This document shows positions 24,933-36,494 of a stretch of 64,000 bases of DNA, piece after piece (the stretch's first letter is position 1; the number at the start of each line of letters is the position of its first letter). The stretch covers positions 1,122,669 through 1,186,668 of the forward strand of contig NZ_LT615228.1 in the NCBI RefSeq assembly GCF_900096765.1, given 5' to 3'. The notes beneath the pieces were generated by a model. It ran no database searches. It was not told where the DNA came from and saw only the letters and a program-made list of their open reading frames with translations. Both the position numbers and the translations under genes were made by a program. This stretch comes from Polynucleobacter necessarius. GTDB taxonomy: Bacteria; Pseudomonadota; Gammaproteobacteria; Burkholderiales; Burkholderiaceae.

Positions 24933-27758
24933 TTAGTGCGCTTCTTCCCAATTATCGCCAACTCCAATGCTGACGACTAAAGGAACTTTAAGCTGCGCTA
25001 TATTGCACATTAAATCCGAGAGTTTGGCCTGTAATAAGTCAATCTCATCTAAGGGTACATCAAAGACCAATTCATCATGGACTTGTAAGAGTAATTTTGT
25101 TTTTAACTGCGCATTTTCAAGCCAATCTTCAACCGCAATCATTGCCAATTTAATTAGGTCGGCAGCTGTACCCTGCATTGGCGCGTTAATCGCAGCTCGC
25201 TCAGCACCCTGACGACGAGGGCCGTTCGAGCCTTTGATTTCAGGCAACCACAATCTTCTCCCAAAGACAGTTTCCACATAGCCGTTTTCTCTAGCCTCAA
25301 GACGGGTGCGCTCCATATACTGCGCAACACCTGGATAGCGATCAAAATACTTGGCAATATAGCTTTGCGCAGCAGAGCGCTCTATTCCTAAGTTGCCAGC
25401 CAATCCAAATGCACTCATGCCATAAATCAACCCAAAATTAATGACCTTGGCATAGCGACGCTGCTCAGAATTGACCTCATCCAAAGGAATGCCAAAGATC
25501 TCTGCAGCTGTCGCCTGGTGAACATCCTTGCCTTCTCGAAACGCAGTCAATAAATTCTCGTCTTGCGCAATATGCGCCATGATGCGCAACTCAATTTGCG
25601 AATAGTCTGCAGATAAAAGCTTGCAACCCGGTGCAGGAATAAATGCTTCACGAATGCGACGACCCTCTTCCGTACGCACTGGAATGTTTTGCAAATTAGG
25701 ATCGCTAGAAGCCAAGCGCCCAGTGACTGCAGTCGCTTGAGAGAAGTTGGTATGCACACGACCCGTTTTTGGATCAGCCATCCGCGGTAATTTTTCAATA
25801 TAGGTAGACATCAACTTAGCCAAACTGCGGTAATCCAAGATGCGCGCTGGCAATGGATAGTCCTCGGCGAGTTTTTGCAATACCTCTTCATCAGTAGAGG
25901 GAGCGCCCGAAGGCGTCTTTTTTATCACTGGTAATTGAAGCTGACCAAACAAAATTTCTGCAATTTGTTTAGGGGATTGGATATTAAATGGCTGCCCAGC
26001 AAGCTGATGAATTTCTCCCTCGAGCTCTAGCAGGCGCTTGCCCACCTGTTGGCCTTGTTGAGCCAATAAAGCCGAATCAATCCGAATACCATTACGCTCC
26101 ATGATGTCCAAAACACGCATGGCAGGCATCTCGATCTTTTCATAGACATACAGGAGACCTGGGCTTGCCTGTATTTGAGGCCAAAGCTCCAGATGTAATC
26201 GCAAAGTAATATCCGCATCCTCGGCCGCGTAGTCGGTCGCAATCTGCAGATCTACTTGATCAAACCCAATCTGATGAACCCCTTTGCCACAAACCTCTTC
26301 ATAGCGGATTGTTTTCATCCCCAAATGTCGCTCTGCCAAGCTATCCATATTATGTGGCAGATGAGATTCCAAAACATACGATTCGAGCAAAGTATCAAAT
26401 GCCACGCCACCCAAGGTAATTCCATAGTTAGCAAAAATATGGGCGTCGTACTTTAAGTTTTGCCCAAGCTTTAAATGCTTGGGACTCTCTAACCAGGGCT
26501 TCATTCGCGCAAGCACTACATCTCGATTGAGCTGTGTCTCACCATTACGATGCGCTACCGGAATGTAGCAAGCTTCACCTGGCTTTACTGATAATGAAAT
26601 CCCAACTAATTCTGCTGCTAATGCATCTAAGCTAGTAGTTTCTGTATCTACAGCAGTTAATGTAGATTGTTCAATTTTTTGAAGCCATTTATCCAGACCA
26701 GCTTCATCGGTGATGCACTCATAGTGACGCTCGATTGCATCCTGTAGATCTGCCGTATCTTGTGAAAGTGCTTTGGTAGGTGCGCTAGCAATCTCGCGTG
26801 CTTGTTTGCTCTCATCTACCCCGCTCACACTAGCAATCGGCGTGCTAGCCAAATCAAATGCGGCCTCCTCAGAAGCCCCGCCGGATGGACTTGTCAGCTG
26901 TTTTTCAACATCGCGCAACCAAGTTTTAAATGCATAGCGCTCAAATAGTTCTCGCAACAATGCAACATCTTCAGGTTTAGCGTGCAAATCATCTAATCCA
27001 GGAAGATGAGGCGATAAATCACAATCTGTTTTAACGGTAATCAGTTGTCGCGCTTGTGGCAACCAAGTCAATGTAGCGCGAAGATTCTCGCCCACTACAC
27101 CTTTTACTTGATCAGCATTGGCTATCAGATTATCTAAACTACCAAATTCTGCTAGCCATTTGTTTGCAGTTTTTGGTCCCGCCTTGGGAACGCCTGGAAC
27201 ATCATCTACTGCATCACCAATAATGGATAAGTAATCCACAATGCGTTCTGGCGGCACTCCAAATTTTTCAATCACACCATCGATATCCAACTTTTCATTT
27301 GTCATCGTATTGATCAGCGTGACAGATGAATTGACTAACTGCGCTAAATCTTTATCGCCAGTAGAAATAATGGTTTCCCAACCAGCTTGTGTTGCCTGTG
27401 TTGCCAAAGTGCCAATGACGTCATCCGCCTCAACACCAGACACCATCAATACTGGCCAGCCTAATGCTTTGACCATCGCATGAATGGGTTCAATTTGCTT
27501 AACCAGGTCCTCTGGCATGGGGGATCGATGGGCCTTGTATTCGGAATACATTTCATCCCGGAATGTCTTGCCTTTGGCATCAAAAACACAGGCAATATGA
27601 TCGGCCTTTAGCTCCGACCGGGCCCAGCGCATCATATTCACCATCCCATAAATAGCCCCAGTGGGCTCCCCAGCCCCATTTCTGAGGTCTGGCATGGCAT
27701 GAAAGGCGCGATACAGGTAGCTAGAACCGTCTACCAACAAGAGTCTATGTTTAGTCAT
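24933..27758 (-). CDS. polA: DNA polymerase I
   Basis: A 941-residue DNA polymerase I for Okazaki-fragment maturation and repair synthesis. The 5'-3' nuclease domain covers about 1-290 (LLLVDGSSYLYRAFHA, VFDAKGKTFRDE, VSGVEADDVIGTLA). The 3'-5' exonuclease (about 345-520) keeps its acidic residues: AVDTETTSLDA, GQNLKYDAHIF, DYAAEDADITLRL. The polymerase domain has LLSADYSQIELRIMAHIA, RRYAKVINFGLIYGMSAFG and LLQVHDELVFDVP. Proofreading should therefore be intact, unlike some PolA. ATG 27758 is preferred to a start five codons upstream. Divergent from the gene at 27840. Intact over 2.8 kb. Confidence 0.97.
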   Translation of the reverse strand: MTKHRLLLVDGSSYLYRAFHAMPDLRNGAGEPTGAIYGMVNMMRWARSELKADHIACVFDAKGKTFRDEMYSEYKAHRSPMPEDLVKQIEPIHAMVKALGWPVLMVSGVEADDVIGTLATQATQAGWETIISTGDKDLAQLVNSSVTLINTMTNEKLDIDGVIEKFGVPPERIVDYLSIIGDAVDDVPGVPKAGPKTANKWLAEFGSLDNLIANADQVKGVVGENLRATLTWLPQARQLITVKTDCDLSPHLPGLDDLHAKPEDVALLRELFERYAFKTWLRDVEKQLTSPSGGASEEAAFDLASTPIASVSGVDESKQAREIASAPTKALSQDTADLQDAIERHYECITDEAGLDKWLQKIEQSTLTAVDTETTSLDALAAELVGISLSVKPGEACYIPVAHRNGETQLNRDVVLARMKPWLESPKHLKLGQNLKYDAHIFANYGITLGGVAFDTLLESYVLESHLPHNMDSLAERHLGMKTIRYEEVCGKGVHQIGFDQVDLQIATDYAAEDADITLRLHLELWPQIQASPGLLYVYEKIEMPAMRVLDIMERNGIRIDSALLAQQGQQVGKRLLELEGEIHQLAGQPFNIQSPKQIAEILFGQLQLPVIKKTPSGAPSTDEEVLQKLAEDYPLPARILDYRSLAKLMSTYIEKLPRMADPKTGRVHTNFSQATAVTGRLASSDPNLQNIPVRTEEGRRIREAFIPAPGCKLLSADYSQIELRIMAHIAQDENLLTAFREGKDVHQATAAEIFGIPLDEVNSEQRRYAKVINFGLIYGMSAFGLAGNLGIERSAAQSYIAKYFDRYPGVAQYMERTRLEARENGYVETVFGRRLWLPEIKGSNGPRRQGAERAAINAPMQGTAADLIKLAMIAVEDWLENAQLKTKLLLQVHDELVFDVPLDEIDLLQAKLSDLMCNIAQLKVPLVVSIGVGDNWEEAH

Positions 27759-27839
27759 ACCGCAATCGTACAATCTAGTTATGAACTACCTAGAGGTCTG
27801 GTTAAGGAATCAGGCCAAATAGGCCTAAAAAGGTGAAAA

Positions 27840-28253
27840 ATGATGCATGCTCTAACAAATTTAATTAGCCACTCCCTAAGCCAGGGTCTGACTTTATTGA
27901 GCTTTTTAATGGTTTTTGGGTTTTTTGTTGCAAACCCAGCCCAGGCTCAGAACCCAGGTCAAGCCCTCAGTCAATCCGAGCTCAACCGAATCAATAATCA
28001 ACCACTAGCCCCAACCGTAAGTCCATCTGGGGTTCTGGGTAACCCAGAAACTAGACAGCCTAGCTTTCAGCATAAAGAGCCAACAGGCACTGAAGTGATT
28101 GAATATAAGGATGCAAATAGCCCAACACAGATCCAAGTGAAGACCAAATACACCACCTATGAAATGTCTCCGCCTGATTCTGTAAAACCTGGAGCCCAGT
28201 CAGGCGAAGGCAGTCTCTTGAGCGTGCCAAGCATCAGCATTCCGATCCAGTAA
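27840..28253 (+). CDS. Exported small protein, DUF2782-like
   Basis: A 137-residue protein with a signal peptide (hydrophobic core SFLMVFGFFVANPAQA, cleavage near residue 36). A Pro/Gln/Ser-rich linker follows, then EVIEYKDANSPTQIQVKTKY. The last part resembles DUF2782, a small periplasmic family often between polA and thrB in Betaproteobacteria, which is exactly this position. The function is unknown. It starts one or two codons apart (ATG 27840 or 27843); 17 bp separate it from thrB. Intact. Confidence 0.65.
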   Translation: MMHALTNLISHSLSQGLTLLSFLMVFGFFVANPAQAQNPGQALSQSELNRINNQPLAPTVSPSGVLGNPETRQPSFQHKEPTGTEVIEYKDANSPTQIQVKTKYTTYEMSPPDSVKPGAQSGEGSLLSVPSISIPIQ

Positions 28254-28270
28254 AGAATCGTTACTGCTTT

Positions 28271-29240
28271 ATGGCTGTTTTTACCCCGATTGAGCTTGAT
28301 GAGATCTCCCAATGGATCTCTCAAGACTTCAATATTGGTGAAGCAAGCGCCCTACGTGGCATTCAAGGTGGTATCGAAAATTCTAATTTCTTCTTAGACA
28401 CTATCAATGATGGCAAGAAGCAAGAATATGTTCTGACCATTTTCGAAAGACTTTCTACTGAGCAACTGCCATATTACTTGGAGTTAATGCGCCACCTTGC
28501 TAATCAAGCCATTCCTGTTCCAAAACCGATTGAAAACAAACGCGGAGAAATTCTCTTTTCTTTAAAAGGTAAACCAGCAGCCATTGTTACGAAGCTGCCT
28601 GGTCTATCCCGCTTGCAACCAGAAGCAAAGCATTGTGCACTCGTTGGCGAGATGTTGGCAAAGATGCACATCGCTGGTAAAAACTTTTCGGGGGTACAGG
28701 AAATCTTGGCTGGTGGCAGCAAACCATTCCTTTGGTGTTGCCCCATTTAAATTCATTGCAAAAAGAATTGATAACCCATGAATTAGCCGCACAAGAAGAA
28801 TTCTTTTCTTCTAGTAACTACGATAAGCTTCCACAAGGTGCCAGCCACTGCGACCTCTTTCGCGATAATGTGCTATTTGATCCAAAAGATGCTAGTGATA
28901 CCAGCCAAGATCAATTGGGTGGCTTCTTTGATTTTTATTTTGCCGGCACTGATAAATGGTTATTTGATCTAGCCGTCACGGTTAACGACTGGTGCCTTGC
29001 CGAGAACAAGCAAGATCTAGATCCCGCACGCGTTTTGATGCTTTAATGAAGGCCTACCAGTCGGTGCGCCCCCTGACCAAAGAAGAGCAAGCAAGCTGGC
29101 CGTTAATGACTCGTGCTGCCGCTTTGCGTTTTTGGGTTTCTCGTCTATGGGATTTTTATTTGCCTCGCGACGCCCAAATGCTCACACCTCACAATCCGAC
29201 ACATTTTGAACGTATTCTTCTTAGCCGTCGCATCTCATGA
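28271..29240 (+). pseudogene. thrB: Homoserine kinase (ThrB, choline-kinase-like fold), two frameshifts
   Basis: Three frames together give a full homoserine kinase of about 320 residues of the ThrB2/APH-like type: VFTPIELDEISQWI, GIQGGIENSNFFLDT, LPYYLELMRHLANQAIPVP, then SHCDLFRDNVLFD (catalytic Asp, brenner-type motif) and GGFFDFYFAGTDKWLFDLAV (Mg-binding Asp). The first frame leaves at the five-G run 28690-28694 (one G missing would restore it). The second leaves near 29030-29035, one base missing. As written the protein ends at 28750, before the catalytic loop. Homoserine kinase makes O-phosphohomoserine for threonine, so the cell would need threonine unless another kinase exists elsewhere. 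Confidence 0.88.
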
Positions 29241-30010
29241 AACTGAACTCCGTTGCCCCTAAAGAAGGCTATACCTGGATCAGACAAGGTATCTGGCTAT
29301 TTAAGCAAAATCCCTTGAGATTCTTGATGTTGATCTTCCTATATGTTTTTACAGCTCAACTGGCGGTGGTCGTGCCTATTATTGGCGTCTTTGCGATCTT
29401 ATTGCTGACGCCAGCACTGTCAGTGGGTTTTATGACTGCCTGTCGCCAAGCCATTAATCAAGAGCGAATCAAACCCACGGTTTATTTTGTTGCCCTGCAA
29501 TCCAGTGTATTGGTTCGCAAACGCATACTGCAGTTGGGTCTGATCTACACCAGCCTCATTCTTCTGCTCAGCTTTATTCTGAGTCTTTTGGTGGATTTCG
29601 AAACTCTGTTGCCCTTAATGATGGGTGACAACCCCATTACTCCTGAAGCAATGCGTCAAGTTTATTTGGTGTTACTTTTTGGCGCTACGCTCTATATTCC
29701 AGTAGCAATGTTGATGTAGTTTTCGCCAGTCTTAATTGCATGGGCTGATATGCCTGTTCCACAAGCGCTGTTCTCTAGTGCGATTGCATGTTGGACCAAT
29801 AAGGCAGCATTCTTTTTCTACATGACCATCTGGAGTGTGGTTCTGATTGCGATTCCACTGACTATCGGTATGATTTTTGATGCATTCGATTTTGGTCAAG
29901 CGGCTTCATTCATCATTGCGCCAATTTCCATGGCTGGCTTAACAGTCATGCACTGCTCCTTCTATGCCACTTGGAAGGCATGCTTCACTGAGGATGTGAT
30001 TGCTTTGTAG
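29237..30010 (+). pseudogene. BPSS1780-family membrane protein with internal amber codon
   Basis: One continuous frame of about 257 codons encodes a membrane protein with about six hydrophobic segments. It begins VAPKEGYTWIRQGIWLFKQN (given in part) and ends MAGLTVMHCSFYATWKACF, in the style of the BPSS1780 family found in Betaproteobacteria. TAG at 29717-29719 interrupts it after VAMLM. Trp (TGG) is expected before FSPVLIAWADMP, so a single G-to-A change explains it. The ATG overlaps the thrB stop (ATGA), showing former coupling. Function unknown. Confidence 0.75.
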
Positions 30011-32380
30011 TTAATCAATCGCTGCAAGCTTAGCAATACTCAGTTGCAGCCACTTCACTCCGTGACGCTTAAAGTTCACCTGCGCTCGCGCATCCGCATC
30101 AACACCCTCAAGCCCCGTCACGCGACCTTCACCAAACTTAGTGTGAAATACATTCTGACCAACCTTAAATGGATAGTCACCACGCGGTGGTGACGCAAGC
30201 CTCTTCACCTCGGTAGAGGCTGAGCCAACCCGCTTTACAGAGCGCTGACGCTCACTTCCAGAATCAAAGAAATCATTTGACTCATATTCACGTTGACGGG
30301 TGTAACCATCCTGCCAGGTAGATCCCGTTCTAGCGCTACCACCCCAGCGTGCGTCTTTTGCTTTTGGAGTAAGCCACTTGAGAGACTCTGACGGTAGCTC
30401 TTCTAAAAAGCGCGATGGCATGTTGTAGCGAACTTGGCCATGCAGCATGCGTGATTGGGTGTGCGACAGGTATAAGCGCTCTTTGGCTCTTGTAATAGCC
30501 ACATACATCAAGCAACGCTCTTCCTCGAGACCATTTTGCTCGTTAATACTGTTTTCATGAGGAAATAAACCTTCCTCAAGACCCGTAATAAACACCGCGG
30601 TAAATTCCAATCCTTTGGCCGAATGTACCGTCATTAGCTGGACCGCATCCTGCCCTGCTTGCGCCTGATTGTCACCGGCCTCCAAAGAGGCGTGGGATAA
30701 AAAGGCTGCCAATGGGGAAACCTCCACCACCCCAGGTGCATTCTCACCTGGAAGCATGGCAGCAGCGGCATCCTGACCATAACCCTCTTCCGCTATAAAA
30801 GCAGTAGCAGCATTAATCAATTCTTGTAAGTTCTCTACGCGATCTTGCCCTTCGCGCTCCGATAAGTAATGCTGAATCAAACCGCTATGCTGAATCACGA
30901 ACTCGACAGTCTCGGGCAAAGTGTTGTGACGCGTTGCTTCCCGCATGTGATCTACTAGACGAATAAATCCACCCAAAGCGGCACCCGATTTTCCTTCCAA
31001 AGATGAAGCTGCAACATACAAAGAGCATTGCTGATCTCTAGCGGCATCTTGCAAAGCCTCAATCGATCTCGCGCCAATGCCGCGTGTAGGAAAATTCACT
31101 ACGCGTGAAAATGAGGTGTCATCGTTTGGATTCTCAAGTAAGCGTAAGTAGGCAAGCGCATGCTTAATCTCGGCACGCTCGAAGAATCGCAAACCACCAT
31201 ATACACGATAAGGAATACCGGCAGAAAATAAGGCATGTTCGATAATTCGAGATTGCGCATTACTTCTGTAGAGCAATGCCACTTCAGTTCGCTTGATACC
31301 GCTATTAACTAAAGCCTTAATTTCATCCACCAACCATGCAGCTTCAGTATGATCACTTGGAGCCTCGTAGATACGGACCGGCTCGCCATGACCAGCATCA
31401 GTTCGCAGGTTCTTACCGAGACGCTCTGCGTTATTCGCAATCAAGTGATTTGCAGTATCCAAAATATGGCCATGCGAGCGATAGTTCTGCTCTAGCTTTA
31501 CGAGCATCGGATGAAACTGCTTTTCATAGAGGCGCATGTTTTCCACATCAGCACCTCGAAAAGCGTAAATACTTTGGTCATCATCACCAACCGCAAAGAC
31601 TGAACTACTGCCCATGCCGCTGACATTCACACCACTGGCATTATGACCTGAAAGCAATTTAAGCCAGGCGTATTGCAATGCATTGGTATCCTGAAACTCG
31701 TCAATCAGAATATGACGAAATCGTTCTTGATAGTGAGTGCGGATCGGCTCGCTATGCTTGAGCAATTCATAGCTACGTAACAGTAGCTCGGCAAAGTCCA
31801 CTACGCCCTCACGCTGGCACTGCTCATCGTAAGCCGCATAGAGTTGCGCCATCTTGGCTTGAAAGTCATCACCCACTGCTAAATCTTTAGCGCGCTGTCC
31901 ACGCTCTTTTGCATGCGCAATAAAGTATTGCAATTGCTTAGGCGGATATTTTTCGTCATCAATCTTTAAGCCCTTCAAAAGTCGCTTAATCGCCGATAAC
32001 TGATCTTGGGTATCCAAGATCTGAAAAGTTGAGGGTAAGCCCGCCTCTTTATGATGGGCTCGCAATAAGCGATTACAAAGGCCATGGAAGGTGCCAATCC
32101 ACATACCCCGGGTATTAATCGGCAACATAGCACTTAAGCGCACCATCATCTCTTTGGCAGCCTTATTGGTAAACGTCACCGCCAAGACGCCAATCGGGGA
32201 TACCTGGCCAGTCTGAATCAACCAGGCTATACGGGTGGTGAGGACGCGGGTTTTACCGCTCCCTGCCCCCGCCAGAATCAAGGCAGACTGGGCCTGGCCA
32301 TTTTCATTGACGGGCGGGAGGGTCACTGCCTCGCGCTGTTCTGGATTGAGGTTCGCGAGCAAGTCTGAGTACAAGTACAT
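30011..32380 (-). CDS. uvrD: DNA helicase II, UvrD
   Basis: A 789-residue superfamily 1A helicase for nucleotide excision and mismatch repair. Motif I is [18 protein letters not shown] (Walker A), Ia is [14 protein letters not shown] is [15 protein letters not shown] (DExx), III is [20 protein letters not shown] is [17 protein letters not shown] is [12 protein letters not shown], and VI is [17 protein letters not shown]. The C-terminal tail has the PcrA/UvrD Tudor-like segment [16 protein letters not shown]. UvrD is favoured over Rep by length and this tail. Divergent from valS with only 24 bp between the starts. Intact. Confidence 0.95.
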   Translation of the reverse strand: MYLYSDLLANLNPEQREAVTLPPVNENGQAQSALILAGAGSGKTRVLTTRIAWLIQTGQVSPIGVLAVTFTNKAAKEMMVRLSAMLPINTRGMWIGTFHGLCNRLLRAHHKEAGLPSTFQILDTQDQLSAIKRLLKGLKIDDEKYPPKQLQYFIAHAKERGQRAKDLAVGDDFQAKMAQLYAAYDEQCQREGVVDFAELLLRSYELLKHSEPIRTHYQERFRHILIDEFQDTNALQYAWLKLLSGHNASGVNVSGMGSSSVFAVGDDDQSIYAFRGADVENMRLYEKQFHPMLVKLEQNYRSHGHILDTANHLIANNAERLGKNLRTDAGHGEPVRIYEAPSDHTEAAWLVDEIKALVNSGIKRTEVALLYRSNAQSRIIEHALFSAGIPYRVYGGLRFFERAEIKHALAYLRLLENPNDDTSFSRVVNFPTRGIGARSIEALQDAARDQQCSLYVAASSLEGKSGAALGGFIRLVDHMREATRHNTLPETVEFVIQHSGLIQHYLSEREGQDRVENLQELINAATAFIAEEGYGQDAAAAMLPGENAPGVVEVSPLAAFLSHASLEAGDNQAQAGQDAVQLMTVHSAKGLEFTAVFITGLEEGLFPHENSINEQNGLEEERCLMYVAITRAKERLYLSHTQSRMLHGQVRYNMPSRFLEELPSESLKWLTPKAKDARWGGSARTGSTWQDGYTRQREYESNDFFDSGSERQRSVKRVGSASTEVKRLASPPRGDYPFKVGQNVFHTKFGEGRVTGLEGVDADARAQVNFKRHGVKWLQLSIAKLAAID

Positions 32381-32404
32381 CGCCCCAATTATAATTTGCC
32401 TCTT

Positions 32405-35296
32405 ATGCCAAATGCCTCAAATACCCCTAAATCGCCACTGGCCGGTTCAGTTGATGAACTCGCCAAGTCCTACGAACCCGCCCCAATTGAAGCCTACTGG
32501 GGTCCCGAATGGGAACGTCGCGGTATCGCTGATGCCAGCATGGATGAAGGCAAGGGTAATTTTTCGATTCAGTTACCACCACCCAATGTCACTGGCACCC
32601 TACATATGGGTCACGCTTTTAACCAAACCATCATGGATGGCTTGGTTCGACATGCACGTATGTCTGGCAAAAATACTTTATGGGTTCCTGGCACAGACCA
32701 TGCCGGCATTGCAACGCAAATTGTTGTGGAGCGTCAGCTAGATGCTCAAAAAGTCTCTCGCCATGATTTGGGTCGTGCAAAGTTTTTAGAAAAAGTTTGG
32801 GAATGGAAGGAAACTTCTGGTAACACCATCACTCGCCAAATTCGTCGCCTTGGTGCATCGATTGATTGGGGTAAAGAGTATTTTACGATGGACAGCAAGA
32901 TGTCCAAAGCAGTTGTGGAAGTATTTTTACGTTTGCATGAGCAAGGCCTTATCTACCGCGGTAAACGCTTAGTGAACTGGGATCCTGTTTTAGGTACCGC
33001 AGTTTCTGATTTGGAAGTGGTGAGTGAAGAAGAAGATGGCTCCATGTGGCACATCCGCTACCCACTCACCGATGGCTCTGGCCATCTCACGGTTGCTACC
33101 ACTCGCCCTGAAACCTTGCTGGGTGACGTTGCCGTCATGGTGAACCCAGAAGACGAACGCTACAAACATCTCATCGGCAAATCCGTAAATCTACCCTTGT
33201 GCAATCGCGAGATTCCCATCATTGCAGATGATTACGTTGATCTAAACTTTGGTACTGGCGTTGTTAAGGTAACGCCCGCGCATGACTTTAATGACCATGC
33301 CGTAGGTCAGCGTCATCAGTTGCCGATGATCAATATTCTGACTTTAGATGCCAAGATCAATGAGAATGCGCCTGAAGCATACCAAGGTATGGATCGCTTT
33401 GTAGCCCGCAAACAAGTGGTTACAGATCTAGAGGCAGTCGGCTTACTAGAAAAAGTACAGCCGCACAAATTGATGGTGCCACGCGGCGATCGCACTCAAA
33501 CCATTATTGAACCGATGCTGACAGACCAGTGGTTTGTAGCCATGTCTAAACCAAGCTCTGATAACAAATACAAATCTGGCTCATCGATTGCAGGCGCTGC
33601 ATTAGATGCCGTTACCAAAGGGGATATCAAGCTGGTTCCAGAAAACTGGATTAACACTTACACCCAGTGGTTAGAAAACATTCAGGATTGGTGTATCTCT
33701 CGTCAACTCTGGTGGGGCCATCAGATTCCTGCATGGTACGGTGATGATGGTCAGATCTTTGTAGCACGCTCTGAGGAGGAAGCCAAGTCTAAAGCTGCTG
33801 CAGCTGGCTACACGGGTGCACTCAACCGTGATCCAGATGTTCTAGATACCTGGTTTAGCTCAGCACTCGTTCCATTTAGCTCGCTCGGCTGGCCAGATGA
33901 AACACCTGCCCTAAATCACTTCTTACCTTCATCAGTATTGGTGACCGGTTTTGACATCATCTTCTTCTGGGTGGCACGTATGGTGATGATGACTTGTCAT
34001 TTCACTGGCAAGGTGCCATTTAATACGGTGTATGTACACGGCTTAGTACGTGATGCCGAAGGCCAGAAGATGAGTAAGTCCAAAGGCAATACCTTGGATC
34101 CAATCGATTTGATTGATGGCATCAAGATTGAAGAGCTTGTAGGTAAGCACACGACTGGCTTAATGAACCCCAAACAAGCTGAGAGCATTAGCAAGAAAAC
34201 CAAAAAAGAATTTCCTGAGGGTATTCCAGCATTTGGAACAGATACATTGCGTTTTACCTTCGCCTCCTTAGCATCCTTGGGGCGCAACATCAACTTTGAT
34301 CAAAAGCGTTGCAAAGGTTATCGCAATTTCTGCAACAAGCTTTGGAATGCAACTCGCTTTGTGCTTATGAACTGCCCCGGCGGCGATGAGGACAATGGTC
34401 TAGCGCCCTGTGATAACCAGTGCGGCCCAGAAGGTTATTTGGATTTCTCACCGGCAGATCGCTGGATTGTTTCGCAACTACAAAGAACTGAAGCCGAAGT
34501 TGCAAAAGGCTTTGAGAACTATCGTTTTAACAATATCGCCAGCAGCATTTATCAATTTGTTTGGGATGAGTATTGCGACTGGTATTTGGAACTAGCCAAA
34601 GTGCAGTTGCAAACTGGCACCCCTGCTCAACAGCGCGCGACCCGCCGTACCCTATTGCGAGTACTAGAGACCATTTTGCGCATGGCTCACCCACTCATCC
34701 CCTTTATAACGGAAACGCTTTGGCAAACTGTCGGACCTAAGTCTGGCAAAGAGCTCGCAAAACAAAACAAGCAGACTATTGCATTACAACCTTATCCGGT
34801 AGCGCAACCTGAAAAGATTGATGAGCAAAGCGAAGCTTGGGTAGCTCAGGTGAAAGCGATTGTGGATGCCTGCCGTAATTTGCGTGGCGAGATGCAAGTT
34901 TCTCCGGCACAAAAAGTACCACTCTGGATTTATGGCCCACAAGCTTTTCTAGAAAAGGCAACCCCTTATTTGCTGGCTTTAGCCAAACTGACCGAAGTTA
35001 AAATCTACAGCGATGAATCCGCCCTTGAAAAAGAGGCTCCTGGCGCACCGATTGCCCTAGTGGGTGATATCAAGCTCTTGCTCAAGATTGAGGTGGATGT
35101 TGCAGCAGAACGGATTCGCCTGGGCAAGGAAATTGAGCGTCTTGCCAATGAAATTACTAAAGCACGCAGCAAGCTTAGCAATGAGAGTTTCGTAGCTCGC
35201 GCCCCAGCTGAGGTTGTTGCCCAAGAAAAACATCGTCTTAGCGGTTTTGAACAAAACTATGAGAAGCTTGTTGCACAATTAGAACGTCTCAAATAA
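32405..35296 (+). CDS. valS: Valyl-tRNA synthetase
   Basis: A 963-residue class I synthetase that charges tRNA-Val. The HIGH motif appears as [15 protein letters not shown] and KMSKS as [15 protein letters not shown]. The editing domain has [17 protein letters not shown] and [15 protein letters not shown]. The anticodon-binding domain follows, and a C-terminal coiled-coil tail (about 890-963: [18 protein letters not shown]) is typical for ValRS. ATG 32405 is preferred over a TTG three codons earlier. It leads galU by 31 bp. Intact. Confidence 0.97.
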   Translation: MPNASNTPKSPLAGSVDELAKSYEPAPIEAYWGPEWERRGIADASMDEGKGNFSIQLPPPNVTGTLHMGHAFNQTIMDGLVRHARMSGKNTLWVPGTDHAGIATQIVVERQLDAQKVSRHDLGRAKFLEKVWEWKETSGNTITRQIRRLGASIDWGKEYFTMDSKMSKAVVEVFLRLHEQGLIYRGKRLVNWDPVLGTAVSDLEVVSEEEDGSMWHIRYPLTDGSGHLTVATTRPETLLGDVAVMVNPEDERYKHLIGKSVNLPLCNREIPIIADDYVDLNFGTGVVKVTPAHDFNDHAVGQRHQLPMINILTLDAKINENAPEAYQGMDRFVARKQVVTDLEAVGLLEKVQPHKLMVPRGDRTQTIIEPMLTDQWFVAMSKPSSDNKYKSGSSIAGAALDAVTKGDIKLVPENWINTYTQWLENIQDWCISRQLWWGHQIPAWYGDDGQIFVARSEEEAKSKAAAAGYTGALNRDPDVLDTWFSSALVPFSSLGWPDETPALNHFLPSSVLVTGFDIIFFWVARMVMMTCHFTGKVPFNTVYVHGLVRDAEGQKMSKSKGNTLDPIDLIDGIKIEELVGKHTTGLMNPKQAESISKKTKKEFPEGIPAFGTDTLRFTFASLASLGRNINFDQKRCKGYRNFCNKLWNATRFVLMNCPGGDEDNGLAPCDNQCGPEGYLDFSPADRWIVSQLQRTEAEVAKGFENYRFNNIASSIYQFVWDEYCDWYLELAKVQLQTGTPAQQRATRRTLLRVLETILRMAHPLIPFITETLWQTVGPKSGKELAKQNKQTIALQPYPVAQPEKIDEQSEAWVAQVKAIVDACRNLRGEMQVSPAQKVPLWIYGPQAFLEKATPYLLALAKLTEVKIYSDESALEKEAPGAPIALVGDIKLLLKIEVDVAAERIRLGKEIERLANEITKARSKLSNESFVARAPAEVVAQEKHRLSGFEQNYEKLVAQLERLK

Positions 35297-35327
35297 TCTG
35301 TCATTCAGAATACGATCGGATCAAACC

Positions 35328-36218
35328 ATGGCATTACATTTCAGCTCTAAAAAGGTTACTAAAGCAGTTTTTCCAGTTGCCGGCTTTGGCACACGCTTCC
35401 TACCCGCTACCAAAGCCAGTCCAAAAGAAATGCTTAATGTTGTCGACAAGCCTTTAATTCAATACGCAGTTGATGAAGCCATTGCTGCTGGTATTACTGA
35501 GTTGATCTTCGTTACTGGTAGAAGTAAACGTGCCATTGAAGATCACTTTGATAAAGCATATGAGCTCGAAGCAGCTCTTGAAGCAAAAGATAATCAAGAT
35601 CTCCTTCACCTGGTTCGTAGCGTAAAGCCCGATAACGTCGATTGTGTTTACATTCGCCAATCAGAGCCTTTAGGCTTGGGGCATGCTGTTTTATGCGCAG
35701 AAAAATTAGTAGGCGATGAGCCCTTTGCCATCATCTTGGCAGATGATCTTCTAGATGGCCCAACCCCAGTTCTATCTCAAATGCTTAAAGTCCACGAAGA
35801 GCAAAGTGGATCCGTTCTGTCTGTCGAAAAAATTGATCCAAATAAATCGAGTTCCTACGGCATTATTGCCGGGAATGAAATAAGCCAAGGTGTCTATCGC
35901 TTAAATGGCATTGTTGAAAAACCTAAACCAGCAGATGCGCCATCAAACTTGGCTGTAGTTGGTCGCTATGTCCTCTCTTCTAAGATCTTTGAGCACATTC
36001 GTAACGTCAAACCTGGTGCAGGGGGTGAGATTCAATTAACCGATGCAATTGCCGCCCTTCTTCAAGAAGAGCCTGTATTTGGCTATGAATACGATGGCAT
36101 TCGTTACGACTGCGGCAGTAAGCTCGGCTACCTCAAAGCATCAGTGAATTTTGCTTTGCGTCACCCAGAAGTGGGCGAAGACTTTGCAAATTACTTAAAA
36201 AACTGGTCTACAAAGTAA
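35328..36218 (+). CDS. galU: UTP-glucose-1-phosphate uridylyltransferase
   Basis: A 296-residue nucleotidyltransferase making UDP-glucose for envelope polysaccharides. The N-terminal pyrophosphorylase loop is [20 protein letters not shown], followed by [31 protein letters not shown] (metal-binding Asp), [14 protein letters not shown] and [11 protein letters not shown]. The spacing and length fit GalU rather than RfbA. It is downstream of valS on the same strand and converges with the tusA-like gene. Intact. Confidence 0.95.
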   Translation: MALHFSSKKVTKAVFPVAGFGTRFLPATKASPKEMLNVVDKPLIQYAVDEAIAAGITELIFVTGRSKRAIEDHFDKAYELEAALEAKDNQDLLHLVRSVKPDNVDCVYIRQSEPLGLGHAVLCAEKLVGDEPFAIILADDLLDGPTPVLSQMLKVHEEQSGSVLSVEKIDPNKSSSYGIIAGNEISQGVYRLNGIVEKPKPADAPSNLAVVGRYVLSSKIFEHIRNVKPGAGGEIQLTDAIAALLQEEPVFGYEYDGIRYDCGSKLGYLKASVNFALRHPEVGEDFANYLKNWSTK

Positions 36219-36251
36219 TTGGGTAGACCTCATTTCACTGAAGTCTAGTAT

Positions 36252-36494
36252 TTATCTTCGTTTTAAGAAGAAGACTAATACGTCACCCTCTGTTGAGCTT
36301 CCGATAAGCTCATTACCAGTTTGCTTGGCAAATGCTGGAAAGTCTCTTGCCGCCCCAGAATCAGTTGCCTTAATCTTCAGAACCTCACCTGACTGCATAT
36401 TGGCTAAAGCTTTTTTGGTGCGCAAAATCGGTAAGGGGCAATTCATGCCAATTGTATCGACTTCTGCATTAAAGGCAATATTTTCTTCACTCAT
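36252..36494 (-). CDS. TusA-family sulfur carrier protein
   Basis: An 80-residue protein with the family signature [19 protein letters not shown] (Cys-Pro-x-Pro, the persulfide-carrying Cys), [20 protein letters not shown] and a short C-terminal beta-strand. TusA-like proteins hand sulfur from a cysteine desulfurase to tRNA thiolation or other routes; the exact partner here is unknown. ATG 36494 overlaps the alaS stop by four bases (ATGA), so it is coupled to alaS. Intact. Confidence 0.85.
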   Translation of the reverse strand: MSEENIAFNAEVDTIGMNCPLPILRTKKALANMQSGEVLKIKATDSGAARDFPAFAKQTGNELIGSSTEGDVLVFFLKRR

